Shown here in pieces: positions 44,350 to 53,339 of a stretch of DNA of 54,665 nucleotides. The notes below the pieces were generated by a model. It was given only the letters and a program-made list of their open reading frames with translations. It did no database searches and was not told the origin of the DNA. Source of the DNA: Candidatus Poribacteria bacterium (lineage in GTDB: Bacteria; Poribacteria; WGA-4E; WGA-3G); the NCBI GenBank assembly GCA_028824685.1, contig JAPPCZ010000025.1, forward strand, positions 1 to 54,665, given 5' to 3'. Both the position numbers and the translations under genes were made by a program. Numbering within the stretch: the first letter of the stretch is position 1; each line of letters opens with the position of its first letter.

Positions 44350-44649
44350 ATGAGAGTCACAACTATGACACAAGCAAAGATCCTAATGGGAACTGGCACA
44401 GTGCTGGCTATTCTGGGAGTGTTAATATATTTTTTGACCAATTTTAATTCTAATGGGATGCTCTTAACTTTTGGAGCTGTATTACTTTATGAAGCGGTTG
44501 TTCGGTCTGAACCAGGACAGCAAATATTTCTAAACCGATCGACATTCTTACCTAAGAACAAATTTTTTCAATGGATATTCGCGTTTTCAATAGTTTTCCT
44601 AACTGTAAACTCGGTATTGGAAATTTGGAAATTTATGTTTGCAGGATAG
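44350..44649 (+). CDS. Small membrane protein inserted in the nuo operon
   Basis: The product is 99 aa. The ATG at 44350 has CGGAG at 8-9 bp; an earlier in-frame start overlaps nuoD. Three hydrophobic stretches (about residues 10-30, 36-52 and 77-98) suggest a triple-span membrane protein with a positively charged loop before the last span (LPKNKFFQW). I recognise no family. It lies between nuoD and nuoH, where nuoE-F-G sit in full operons. It could be an extra membrane subunit or an unrelated passenger. Confidence 0.65.
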   Translation: MRVTTMTQAKILMGTGTVLAILGVLIYFLTNFNSNGMLLTFGAVLLYEAVVRSEPGQQIFLNRSTFLPKNKFFQWIFAFSIVFLTVNSVLEIWKFMFAG

Positions 44650-44720
44650 CCTTTTATTAAAAGAAGGTATAGATTTATTTGTGGACAGTGTTAAGTATTC
44701 CGCATCGATTAGGAGATTAG

Positions 44721-45956
44721 ATGCCAGAAATTTTTTCTGAAGGTTTCTTTCCCAATATAAATTTGCAAGACGAAACCAATTGGGCAACAGATTTCGTGCG
44801 AGATGTTATCATTCCACGATTGCCAGAAGCGGTCGCGGGACATTTCTCCTTGGAATTAGGCACGGTTCTCGTGATGTTGGTATGCGCGGGTATTTTCGTT
44901 GCTGTTGTGCCGTTACTTCCACTGTTTTTAGTGCTTGCTGAGCGGAAAGTCGCTGCACGTTTTCAGAACCGCACCGGTCCCATGCGTGTTGGCCCCTGGG
45001 GCACTTTGCAAACGTTAGCAGATGGCATAAAACTCATTTTCAAAGAGGACTATATCCCACCACAAGGCGATAAACTGCTTTTTCTGCTTGCTCCCTATAT
45101 CATATTTGCATGTTCTTTTGCTGTATTCGCCGCCATTCCATTCGGGCAAAACATCTTGGTAAGTGACTTTAATATCGGCATCTTCTATATTATGGCGATC
45201 TCCTCTGTGATTGTGATGGGCGTAATTATGGCAGGGTGGTCCTCAAATAGCAAATGGTCGCTGTTAGGTTCTTTACGTTCTGCAGCACAGATTGTCAGTT
45301 ATGAAATCCCGCTCGGTCTCTCTATTCTAACTGTTGTTATGTTGGTTGAAAGTTTAGGCATGCGGGACATCGTGAACAGTCAATCTGGCGGAATCTTCAC
45401 TTGGCTCATTTTTCGGACACCATTTACCTTCATTGCATTCTTTATCTTCTTTATATCTTCTATTGCCGAAGTCAACCGAACACCATTTGATCTGCCCGAA
45501 GCCGAGTCTGAAATTGTTGCTGGATTCCATACTGAATATAGTGGGATGCGTTTCGCCCTCTTCTTTATTGCAGAATACGCAAATATGTTTGCGGTGAGTG
45601 CCATTGCCGTTACACTTTTCCTTGGTGGATATGAAGGTGTTTTGCCGGGTTACGATTTTCTTGGAGGCTTTCCCGGTTTTGTTATCAAGACTTTAGGACT
45701 CGTTTTTCTAATGATGTGGTTGAGATGGACGCTACCACGGTTACGTGTTGATCAACTTATGAATCTGTGCTGGAAATATTTTATTCCTATATCCTTCTTT
45801 AACATTTTAGGCACAGGAATATGGGGACTAATTTTTAAGAAAGATGATGTGTGGAGTATCGGAATCAGTTGTGTTATAATCTATGTTGGTTTAATTAGTG
45901 CGTATGCGGTTGCTGGAAGAAATCTTGCACGAAAACCTGAGCCACAACCGAGTTAG
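44721..45956 (+). CDS. nuoH: NADH-quinone oxidoreductase subunit H
   Basis: This 411-aa membrane subunit has about nine spans and the family segments AERKVAARFQNRTGPMRVGP, LADGIKLIFKED and the EVNRTPFDLPEAESEIVAGF block. It joins the hydrophilic arm to the membrane arm at the quinone chamber. The start follows AGGAG at 5 bp. A REP pair separates it from nuoI. Confidence 0.96.
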   Translation: MPEIFSEGFFPNINLQDETNWATDFVRDVIIPRLPEAVAGHFSLELGTVLVMLVCAGIFVAVVPLLPLFLVLAERKVAARFQNRTGPMRVGPWGTLQTLADGIKLIFKEDYIPPQGDKLLFLLAPYIIFACSFAVFAAIPFGQNILVSDFNIGIFYIMAISSVIVMGVIMAGWSSNSKWSLLGSLRSAAQIVSYEIPLGLSILTVVMLVESLGMRDIVNSQSGGIFTWLIFRTPFTFIAFFIFFISSIAEVNRTPFDLPEAESEIVAGFHTEYSGMRFALFFIAEYANMFAVSAIAVTLFLGGYEGVLPGYDFLGGFPGFVIKTLGLVFLMMWLRWTLPRLRVDQLMNLCWKYFIPISFFNILGTGIWGLIFKKDDVWSIGISCVIIYVGLISAYAVAGRNLARKPEPQPS

Positions 45957-46015
45957 TTATCACCTATACTATAGGAGCGGCCTTTACACCCAAATTTGAA
46001 TAGGTAGCAATAGTT

Positions 46016-46104
46016 TGTAGGTTGGGTAGAGCGTAAGCGAAACCCAACATGTAAGCACAAATAACTTAATTTTGTCGGGTTTCGTAAACTCTACCCGACC
46101 TACA
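46016..46104. repeat. REPIN: two inverted GTAGGTCGGG-family hairpins inside the nuo operon
   Basis: A forward copy (46016-46049; GTAGGTTGGG to CCCAACA) faces an inverted copy (46073-46104; TGTCGGGTTT to ACCCGACCTACA) with 23 bp between. Head-to-head REP pairs of this sort are known as REPINs. The pair sits between nuoH and nuoI. Confidence 0.75.
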
Positions 46105-46135
46105 ATTACTACAGACATCAAAAGGAACGTTTGTT

Positions 46136-46855
46136 ATGGACAAATACATACGAAACATATACAAAGGCGTTTATACCGTCCTTGTTGGAATGCGGGTCAC
46201 GATTCGGCAGTTCTTTGAACCAAATGTCACTCATCAATATCCTTATGAACACGATTTTGAAAAGAAGCAGAACGTCCGGGAGATTCCAAAAGGTTATCGT
46301 GGACAACTCTACAATCGGATTGAAGATTGCATCGGGTGTAAAAAATGTGAGTTGATTTGTCCTGTAGATTGTATTATGATTACAGGCGACAAACTTCCTA
46401 AAGGTGAACAACTCTGGGATAGCATGAACGTTGTACACTTCAAGGACGGCCGGGAAGTTATCGGTATCATAGAAGGTGACGACAAAAAGATAATGTCAGA
46501 AGACTCAATGACAATTACAAATATCACTACTCGTTTAGGACCACAAGAAGTCATTGATCGTTTGGAGTCATCGGGGGATGAAAACCGAACTGAAACCTTT
46601 ACCACAGACGAAGTGTCTCGTGTCGTTACGCGTAACCCCGTTGTTTTCTATCTTGACCAGTTTGATATTGATATGTCCCTCTGCATGTATTGCGGACTTT
46701 GCACAGAGGTCTGCCCGACACAATGCCTTGTTATGAAGGATTCACTTGAAGGGATTGAGTACTCAAGTTTTGACCGCACAGACCTAATTTTCCAGTTTGA
46801 CAAGCAGGAGATGTACGACAAAGACGAAGCAGAAAACACAGAAGCTGCAGATTAG
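46136..46855 (+). CDS. nuoI: NADH-quinone oxidoreductase subunit I with an insertion between its two clusters
   Basis: This 239-aa ferredoxin-like subunit carries two 4Fe-4S clusters: C65, C68, C71, C75 (CIGCKKCELICP) and C183, C186, C189, C193 (CMYCGLCTEVCP). Ordinary NuoI has about 40 residues from the first cysteine of one motif to the first of the next; here there are 118. The inserted part (about residues 85-165) is hydrophilic and acidic with no cysteines. The N-terminus and the amphipathic helix before C65 are otherwise typical. The start follows AAAGGAA. It lies after a REPIN, so the spacer to nuoH is 179 bp. Confidence 0.92.
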   Translation: MDKYIRNIYKGVYTVLVGMRVTIRQFFEPNVTHQYPYEHDFEKKQNVREIPKGYRGQLYNRIEDCIGCKKCELICPVDCIMITGDKLPKGEQLWDSMNVVHFKDGREVIGIIEGDDKKIMSEDSMTITNITTRLGPQEVIDRLESSGDENRTETFTTDEVSRVVTRNPVVFYLDQFDIDMSLCMYCGLCTEVCPTQCLVMKDSLEGIEYSSFDRTDLIFQFDKQEMYDKDEAENTEAAD

Positions 46856-46898
46856 AAACTTCTCACATCTAAAGCCTCTGCAAGAATAGTTTTTATAA

Positions 46899-47417
46899 AT
46901 GGATTTTACACTCAAAACATTTATTTTTTACGGTTTCGCACTTTTGACAATTGCCTCCGCACTTGCTGTGGTAACTGTCCGCAATATCGTGCATGCGGCT
47001 TTTGCACTGATGGTAACGTTGTTCGGCGTAGCAGGACTTTACGTGTTTCTACAAGCAGATTTTCTTGCAGCAACACAGGTGATTGTCTACGTAGGCGGAA
47101 TTCTGGTGCTTATCCTTTTCGGTGTTATGATGACAAGCGGACGGTTAGAGATGCGTATCCACATTGAACGCGGTCAACTTCTATTGGGCGGCGGAATTTC
47201 TCTTGCACTGCTTATGCTGCTTTTGACTGTCATCGCGAATACACCCAAATGGGAAAATCTTACCGATGACGGAACGGCATTCGCGCCGACAACAAAACGT
47301 ATTGGTGAACTGATTTTAAAAGAACATTTTTTGCTGCCGTTTGAAGTTGCCTCTGTGCTGCTATTAGTTGCTTTAATCGGTGCCGCGCTTATTTCTCGCA
47401 AGGAGGTCCGGGAGTAA
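46899..47417 (+). CDS. nuoJ: NADH-quinone oxidoreductase subunit J
   Basis: This 172-aa membrane subunit has five spans and the typical LQADFLAATQVIVYVGGILVLILF segment (about 50-73). It lines the proton path next to NuoK. It starts 43 bp after nuoI without a strong ribosome site. Confidence 0.94.
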   Translation: MDFTLKTFIFYGFALLTIASALAVVTVRNIVHAAFALMVTLFGVAGLYVFLQADFLAATQVIVYVGGILVLILFGVMMTSGRLEMRIHIERGQLLLGGGISLALLMLLLTVIANTPKWENLTDDGTAFAPTTKRIGELILKEHFLLPFEVASVLLLVALIGAALISRKEVRE

Positions 47418-47440
47418 TCCCGCTGTGTCTTTAGGATAAA

Positions 47441-47749
47441 ATGAGTCTACAACACTATTTGGTCATCAGTGCAATTCTATTTTCACTCGGTATTTTCGCA
47501 GTACTAACTCGGAAGAACGCTATCAGCATTCTCATGGGTATTGAACTTATACTCAATTCCTGTAACCTGAACTTCGTTGCGTTTTCGCGCTTTGTCACGC
47601 CTCCTGAAAATATTGATGGTCAGATAATCGCAATCTTTGGTATTGTGCTTGCTGCAGCAGAAGCAGCTGTATTTCTCGCAATTATTCTCGCTATTTACCG
47701 TGAATTCGGTAGCATACGTCCTGACGAAGTGGATACCTTAAAAGGTTAA
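47441..47749 (+). CDS. nuoK: NADH-quinone oxidoreductase subunit K
   Basis: This 102-aa, three-span subunit has the conserved glutamate in ISILMGIELILNSCNLNF (about E36) and a second in LAAAEAAVFLAI (about E71), both part of the proton path. Length and layout are normal. It begins 23 bp after nuoJ. Confidence 0.95.
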   Translation: MSLQHYLVISAILFSLGIFAVLTRKNAISILMGIELILNSCNLNFVAFSRFVTPPENIDGQIIAIFGIVLAAAEAAVFLAIILAIYREFGSIRPDEVDTLKG

Positions 47750-47757
47750 TAATTCTT

Positions 47758-47853
47758 ATGCAGTTAAAAGTTCAATTTAATCAGTTGTCGTTGATTTTAT
47801 CAGAAACCCGCTTGCAACAACGGCAGCAAGCGGCGCAGGAGGCCCATAGTTAA
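47758..47853 (+). CDS. Possible 31-aa ORF in the nuoK-nuoL gap
   Basis: This frame opens 8 bp after the nuoK stop and closes 5 bp before nuoL, so it fills the gap exactly. The peptide is glutamine-rich (RLQQRQQAAQEA at the end). No motif is seen, and the ATG lacks a clear ribosome site. The AGGAGG that should serve nuoL lies within it. It may be a coupling leader or chance. Confidence 0.25.
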   Translation: MQLKVQFNQLSLILSETRLQQRQQAAQEAHS

Positions 47854-47858
47854 AAGAT

Positions 47859-50075
47859 ATGGTTGTTTCCTTAATTAGTATCATCTTACTTTGCCCGCTT
47901 GCAGCCTTTGCTATTTTTGCACTATTAGGCTTAGCAAAACGGAATTTCCCACGACAAGACTATCTTTCAACAGCAGCAATGCTCGTCGCGCTTGTCTGTT
48001 CTTTCCTCCTTTTATGGGAGGTAGTCCCCAAACCGGAACCGCATACTGTTGACTGGATTTCACTCGGTAAAATCACTTTCTCAATGGGATTTTATCTTGA
48101 CAGCGTTACCGTGATTATGCTGATTGTTGTCACGCTGGTCAGTAGTCTTGTACATATCTTCTCAATTGGCTACATGCATGGCGATCCGAGGTATCCAAGG
48201 TTTTTTGCCTATCTTTCGCTTTTCTCATTTTCAATGCTGTTTTTGGTGGTCTCGGATAACCTACTCGGCATCTATATCGGTTGGGAACTTGTCGGTCTAT
48301 GCTCCTATCTGCTAATCGGTTTCTGGTTCGAAAAGGACTCCGCTGCGAATGCGTGTAAGAAAGCATTCCTGACAACCCGTGTCGGTGATGTCGGTATGTT
48401 CATCGGCATGATGATGTTGTTTGCCAGATTTGACACACTCTCACTCTACGGAGACAATGGTATTTTTACGCGGATTACCAACCCTGAATACCTTACAGCA
48501 GATGCATCCGGTATCTTTTGGCTCTCTATTGCTGGTGTTCTCATTTTTTGTGGGGCTGTCGGCAAATCCGCACAAGTGCCGTTGCATACATGGCTGCCAG
48601 ACGCAATGGAAGGTCCTACACCTGTCAGCGCATTAATTCACGCCGCAACGATGGTTGCCGCAGGAGTATACCTCACTGCGCGAATGTTCCCGATTTTGAC
48701 ACCCAGTTCGTCTCTGGTAATTGCTTATGTTGGTGGGATTACTGCACTTGTCGCTGCGACCATTGCTATTGTCCGATTTGATATAAAGCGGGTTTTGGCA
48801 TACTCTACAGTTAGCCAATTAGGATATATGATGTTGGCAATTGGTGCTGGTAGTTATGTTGCAGGACTTTTTCATCTTACGACGCACGCATTTTTCAAAG
48901 CGCTGCTGTTTCTTGGTTCTGGAAGTGTTATTCATGCCTTCCATGCAATGCATGCCCATCATGATGAGGAACACGCAAACGGTGAGGAACATAAACACGA
49001 TGACCACAGCTTAGTTCACGCACACGGTTCTGAAATCCCATCGGACCAGGATATGCGGAACATGGGCGGACTCCGTAGAAAAATGCCGTGGACCTTTGGC
49101 ACTATGCTCGTCGCAACGCTGTCTATTTCCGGGGTGCCTTTCATCTTTTCAGGGTTCTGGAGCAAAGATAAAATTTTAGGCGGCGTGCTTGGACGAGCAA
49201 TGGAATGGAACTCAGTGCATCATTATGTTCTATTCGGTATGGCGCTTCTGGCAGCGGGAATTACAGCGTTCTATATGTTCCGTTTGATCTTCATGACCTT
49301 CTTCGGAGAACCACGCAATCAAGAAATGCACGACATGGCACATGAATCCCCGTGGGTAATGGTAGTACCGCTTCTCGTTTTGGCAATACTCAGTTTTCCT
49401 GTCGTAAATAAATGGTGGTTCAACAAAGACAATATTATTCGGCCCGAACAACCCCATATTCATGCACCGCAACATGCGCAGCTCGGACCCGACACCAAAA
49501 TAGACGGTGCGAATTTTGGTATAGCATTTTTCGGGATTTCCGAGACAGAAGCAGCTGAAGAAGAGGGTGAAAAAAACACAAAAAAGGCAGATGATGCATA
49601 TTATATACACAAACTTGCACATAATATTGCAATGGTGCTGTCTATCGTTGTCGCAGGTGTAGGGATACTACTTTCTTGGTTGTTTTACCATAGACGAAGG
49701 TTCTCTGCTGAATCTGTTGCAACAACTTTCCGTCCGGCCTACAATCTATTTTGGAACAAATACTATTTTGACGAATTTTACGATGGTGTCTTAGTGGCAC
49801 TGACAGTTTGGAAGTCTCGCCTTTTTGCCAAATTTGACCTTTCTGCCATTGATGGTATCGTCAACGGTGTTGCAACGATAACACGTCAAGTATTCGCTGC
49901 ATTCATCGGCTTTTTTGATAATCGTGTCGTTGATGGCATTGTTAACAGAGTGGCAGAAGTCACGTGGGCCGCTGGCGGCAGAATCCGCAGAATACAAACA
50001 GGAGCAATACAAACATATCTCTTTGTCGTTCTTGGCGGGATAGTGTTGATAATTTTGATTTTCCGGGCATTGTAG
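47859..50075 (+). CDS. nuoL: NADH-quinone oxidoreductase subunit L, with a histidine-rich loop
   Basis: This 738-aa proton-pumping antiporter-like subunit has about 14-16 spans. Family segments include ELVGLCSYLLIGFWFEK, SAQVPLHTWLPDAMEGPTPVSALIHAATMVAAG, and the long lateral helix region near the C-terminus. Residues about 358-390 form an extra loop with 11 histidines and many acids, placed just before the DMRNMGGLRRKMP segment, where ordinary NuoL has only a short HHEQ-like stretch. The AGGAGG ribosome site is about 16 bp from the ATG, longer than usual. The protein is about 100 residues longer than E. coli NuoL, partly from this loop. Confidence 0.95.
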   Translation: MVVSLISIILLCPLAAFAIFALLGLAKRNFPRQDYLSTAAMLVALVCSFLLLWEVVPKPEPHTVDWISLGKITFSMGFYLDSVTVIMLIVVTLVSSLVHIFSIGYMHGDPRYPRFFAYLSLFSFSMLFLVVSDNLLGIYIGWELVGLCSYLLIGFWFEKDSAANACKKAFLTTRVGDVGMFIGMMMLFARFDTLSLYGDNGIFTRITNPEYLTADASGIFWLSIAGVLIFCGAVGKSAQVPLHTWLPDAMEGPTPVSALIHAATMVAAGVYLTARMFPILTPSSSLVIAYVGGITALVAATIAIVRFDIKRVLAYSTVSQLGYMMLAIGAGSYVAGLFHLTTHAFFKALLFLGSGSVIHAFHAMHAHHDEEHANGEEHKHDDHSLVHAHGSEIPSDQDMRNMGGLRRKMPWTFGTMLVATLSISGVPFIFSGFWSKDKILGGVLGRAMEWNSVHHYVLFGMALLAAGITAFYMFRLIFMTFFGEPRNQEMHDMAHESPWVMVVPLLVLAILSFPVVNKWWFNKDNIIRPEQPHIHAPQHAQLGPDTKIDGANFGIAFFGISETEAAEEEGEKNTKKADDAYYIHKLAHNIAMVLSIVVAGVGILLSWLFYHRRRFSAESVATTFRPAYNLFWNKYYFDEFYDGVLVALTVWKSRLFAKFDLSAIDGIVNGVATITRQVFAAFIGFFDNRVVDGIVNRVAEVTWAAGGRIRRIQTGAIQTYLFVVLGGIVLIILIFRAL

Positions 50076-50124
50076 TTGAAATACATAAAATACTGCCTGA
50101 TGGGATAAGGAGGATTCCCACTAA

Positions 50125-51648
50125 ATGCTATTATCTCTAATGATTTTTGTCCCATTGCTTGGGATGATCGTTGTTTTACTTCTACCGCGCGAGTCTGAAG
50201 AACTCATAAAACGCGTCACACTCCTTTTTACACTAATTCCGCTGGTACTCGCTGTTGTTTTATTTATATCTTACGATAGATCAACTGCTGGAACACAATA
50301 TTTTGTTAGTGTTCCTTGGATTGAGACATTCAATATCAATTATCACATCGGTATTGATGGTTTAAGTGTAACCTTGATACTCCTCACTGCCCTTTTAGGA
50401 CCAATCTGTGTACTTGCCTCTTGGCGCAATATTGAAAAAGGTATTAAGGCCTACATGGCGTTGTTCCTGTTGCTTGAAACAGGAATGTTGGGGTTTTTCG
50501 CTGCTTTAGACTTGTTCCTGTTCTTTGTTTTCTTTGAACTGACACTGCTACCGATGTATTTCTTAATCGGTGTGTGGGGCGGACCTCGCAGAGAATACGC
50601 TGCTATTAAATTCTTCCTTTATACACTATTCGGCAGTGTGTTGATGCTGGTGGCGATGATAGCAGTTTATCTCAACAGTGGGGTACCAGGTGAACGCACA
50701 TTCGATATTCCCACACTTATCACATTGGCTGGCACAGAAGGGCATGCTCTCGCTGATCCAGGCTTCCAAATATGGGTATTCCTTGGTTTCTTTATCGGAT
50801 TTGCTGTTAAGGTCCCGATTTTTCCCTTCCATACTTGGCTTCCTGATGCGCACGTTGAAGCACCGACAGCGATTAGTGTTATCCTTGCAGGTGTTCTCTT
50901 AAAAATGGGAACTTACGGTCTGGTGCGAATCAACATGGCGATGTTTCCAGAAGGTATAGACTTTTTCACTAATGGTGTAGGTTTCTGGGGTAACAGTCTT
51001 GCATTACTTGGTTTTATTAACATTGTTTATGGATCTTTCTGCGCGTTGGCACAAACCGATTTTAAGAAGTTAGTCGCGTATTCCAGTATCGGACACATGG
51101 GATTTGTTATTTTAGGGCTTGCCGCTCGAAATGAAACCGGTGTCACTGGGGCAATCCTCCAAATGTTCAACCACGGTGTCATCAGCGCAATGCTCTTTTT
51201 ACTTGTCGGTGTTCTCTACGACCGGGCACATCATCGCGAAATTAACGGGTTTGGGGGTTTAGGAAACAGAATGCCTATCTATACAGGTATCACAACGCTT
51301 GCATTTATGGCATCTTTAGGATTGCCTGGTTTGAGTGGATTTGTTGGTGAAGCACTATCATTGCTCGGTGCTTTTGCCAAATTCCAAGTATTGACTATCC
51401 TATCTACAATCGGTATTGTGGTAGGCGCGGCATACTTCCTCTGGACACTCCAAAGAGTTTTCTTAGGACAGCTTAATCCTAAATACGAAGACCTCCCTGA
51501 AATCAACGGACGTGAAATATTGACTCTGGTTCCACTTGGAGTTCTTACTATTGTCCTCGGTATTTGGCCCCACTTCGCTATTGAAATGTTCAGCGAATCT
51601 GTTACGAAACTCACGGAAATTATGGGCACACTTCAGGCGAGTCTGTAG
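50125..51648 (+). CDS. nuoM: NADH-quinone oxidoreductase subunit M
   Basis: This 507-aa antiporter-like subunit has about 14 spans with the family stretch FPFHTWLPDAHVEAPTAISVILAGVLLKMG, including the helix-breaking proline and the conserved lysine. A key glutamate lies in FFELTLLPMYFLIG (about E138). It is a proton pump of the membrane arm. The start follows AAGGAGG at about 11 bp, 49 bp after nuoL. Confidence 0.96.
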   Translation: MLLSLMIFVPLLGMIVVLLLPRESEELIKRVTLLFTLIPLVLAVVLFISYDRSTAGTQYFVSVPWIETFNINYHIGIDGLSVTLILLTALLGPICVLASWRNIEKGIKAYMALFLLLETGMLGFFAALDLFLFFVFFELTLLPMYFLIGVWGGPRREYAAIKFFLYTLFGSVLMLVAMIAVYLNSGVPGERTFDIPTLITLAGTEGHALADPGFQIWVFLGFFIGFAVKVPIFPFHTWLPDAHVEAPTAISVILAGVLLKMGTYGLVRINMAMFPEGIDFFTNGVGFWGNSLALLGFINIVYGSFCALAQTDFKKLVAYSSIGHMGFVILGLAARNETGVTGAILQMFNHGVISAMLFLLVGVLYDRAHHREINGFGGLGNRMPIYTGITTLAFMASLGLPGLSGFVGEALSLLGAFAKFQVLTILSTIGIVVGAAYFLWTLQRVFLGQLNPKYEDLPEINGREILTLVPLGVLTIVLGIWPHFAIEMFSESVTKLTEIMGTLQASL

Positions 51649-51657
51649 GAGGACAGT

Positions 51658-53154
51658 GTGGATTACTTAGAAAATATTGAAAGCCTTGCCTATTTCAGTC
51701 CAGAGATAGTCCTTGTCGTGTTCGCTGCTGCGGTGATTATCCTTGATCTGCTTGTAAAAAATCGGGAAAGTGAAAAGGTCGCATATCTTTCGCTTGTCGG
51801 CCTCGGATGTGCCTTAGTTGCCATCATCGTTACGCATTCCTCTCTGGGCACTGACGAATCCAAAAACCTTTTTTGGGGCATGATTCGGTTAGATGGATTC
51901 GCCGTATTTTTCAAAGTTCTTTTGCTGTTAGCAACCGCTGCAACCATTCTTTTCTCCCTCCGTTCCGAAGAACTTGATGCCAGATTAAAAGGCGAATATT
52001 ACGCATTATTGTTAGCCGTTACCTTCGGCATGTTTCTTATGGCATCGTCAACTAATCTGTTGATGATATTCATTTCATTAGAAACGGTCAGCCTTACCTC
52101 TTACATTCTCGCTGGGTTTTTGACACACAGCCCGCGGTCAAGTGAAGCAGCGTTCAAATACATCACTTATGGTGCTGTGGCATCTGGAACGATGCTATTT
52201 GGATTGTCCTTGATTTATGGCATGACAGGTACAGGTGATCTCGCCGCAATCGGTCAGCAGCTTCCTATCGTGCTTGCTGAAGGTCAAGTAACCACACTCG
52301 GTATATTGATTGCAATAACCTTTATTCTCGCAGGTATAGGTTATAAAATTGCTTCTGTCCCCTTCCACATGTGGTCACCAGATGTCTACGAAGGCGCGCC
52401 TATTCCGATAACAGCGTTTTTATCTGTCGCTTCAAAAGCCGCGGGATTCGCGCTGTTCCTTAGGTTTTTCTTCTCAGGATTTGGCAATTCAGAAGTTATG
52501 CAATCTATTGATTTAGGTTTATTGTTAGCGATAGTTTCCGCACTCACAATGACAATTGGAAACCTCGCTGCCCTACCGCAGCGTAACGTCAAACGTCTAT
52601 TGGCATATTCAAGTATTGCCCATGGCGGCTATCTATTGATGGGCGGTGTCCTGCTTGCCAATAGCGATCCTGATATTGTCAACAAGGGAATTAGTGCTAT
52701 CATCTTTTATCTGGTCGTCTACTTCTTTATGAACTTAGGCGCTTTTTATGTTGTCGTCCTGATTGCCAATGAAGCAGGCAGTGAAATGATTGAAGGTTAC
52801 CGAGGGCTATCCTCCCGCGCACCTTTAGTCGCAGGTGCGATGGCAATTTTCCTTGCCTCGCTGATAGGGATTCCGATTTTTGCCGGTTTCTTTGGAAAAT
52901 GGGTGCTGTTTACAGCGGTTATTGAAGGAAATTTATATTGGCTTGCTTTTGTCGGGTTACTGAACAGTGTTGTATCCCTCTACTATTACGCTCGTATTCT
53001 TAAGGCAATGTATTTTGAATCTGCTGAAGATACAGAGAGCTTCTCCTTTTCTAAAGGCACTTTTGCCCTATTGAGTGTCTTTGTTGTCCCTACACTTCTC
53101 ATCGGACTTCTGAATATTTTCTACTCCCTCTCAGAGAAGTTCACGCTTCAATAA
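51658..53154 (+). CDS. nuoN: NADH-quinone oxidoreductase subunit N
   Basis: This 498-aa third antiporter-like subunit has about 14 spans, ISLETVSLTSYILAGF near residue 140 and the VPFHMWSPDVYEGAPIPITAFLSVASKAAGF block. The start is GTG at 51658 with AGGAGG 5 bp upstream; it begins 9 bp after nuoM. It ends the operon 11 bp before the tRNA-Gln promoter; no terminator is visible in that gap. Confidence 0.95.
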   Translation: MDYLENIESLAYFSPEIVLVVFAAAVIILDLLVKNRESEKVAYLSLVGLGCALVAIIVTHSSLGTDESKNLFWGMIRLDGFAVFFKVLLLLATAATILFSLRSEELDARLKGEYYALLLAVTFGMFLMASSTNLLMIFISLETVSLTSYILAGFLTHSPRSSEAAFKYITYGAVASGTMLFGLSLIYGMTGTGDLAAIGQQLPIVLAEGQVTTLGILIAITFILAGIGYKIASVPFHMWSPDVYEGAPIPITAFLSVASKAAGFALFLRFFFSGFGNSEVMQSIDLGLLLAIVSALTMTIGNLAALPQRNVKRLLAYSSIAHGGYLLMGGVLLANSDPDIVNKGISAIIFYLVVYFFMNLGAFYVVVLIANEAGSEMIEGYRGLSSRAPLVAGAMAIFLASLIGIPIFAGFFGKWVLFTAVIEGNLYWLAFVGLLNSVVSLYYYARILKAMYFESAEDTESFSFSKGTFALLSVFVVPTLLIGLLNIFYSLSEKFTLQ

Positions 53155-53165
53155 CAGCAAATAGA

Positions 53166-53194
53166 TTGACAAGTGCCATCCATTAGGGTATACT
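53166..53194 (+). promoter_or_regulatory. Promoter of the tRNA-Gln gene
   Basis: TTGACA (53166-53171) and TATACT (53189-53194) are exactly 17 bp apart, 15 bp before the tRNA. This is one of the best consensus matches in the window. Confidence 0.75.
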
Positions 53195-53209
53195 TAACAT
53201 TAAGGTCAA

Positions 53210-53280
53210 TGCCCGGTCGTCTAATGGTAGGACGCATGGCTCTGGACCATGTAGTGAAGGTTCGAGTCCTTCCCGGGCAG
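53210..53280 (+). tRNA. tRNA-Gln (CTG)
   Basis: A full cloverleaf is visible: acceptor TGCCCGG paired with CCGGGCA, D arm with GGTAGGAC, anticodon stem CATGG/CCATG with loop CTCTGGA (anticodon CTG), and T arm GAAGG/CCTTC with loop TTCGAGT. The discriminator base is G and the CCA end is not encoded. Confidence 0.93.
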
Positions 53281-53339
53281 TCATTTTGTGGTAAACTAAC
53301 TACTTGAACACGGTCATATTGCAACCAGAAAGGAAACAA

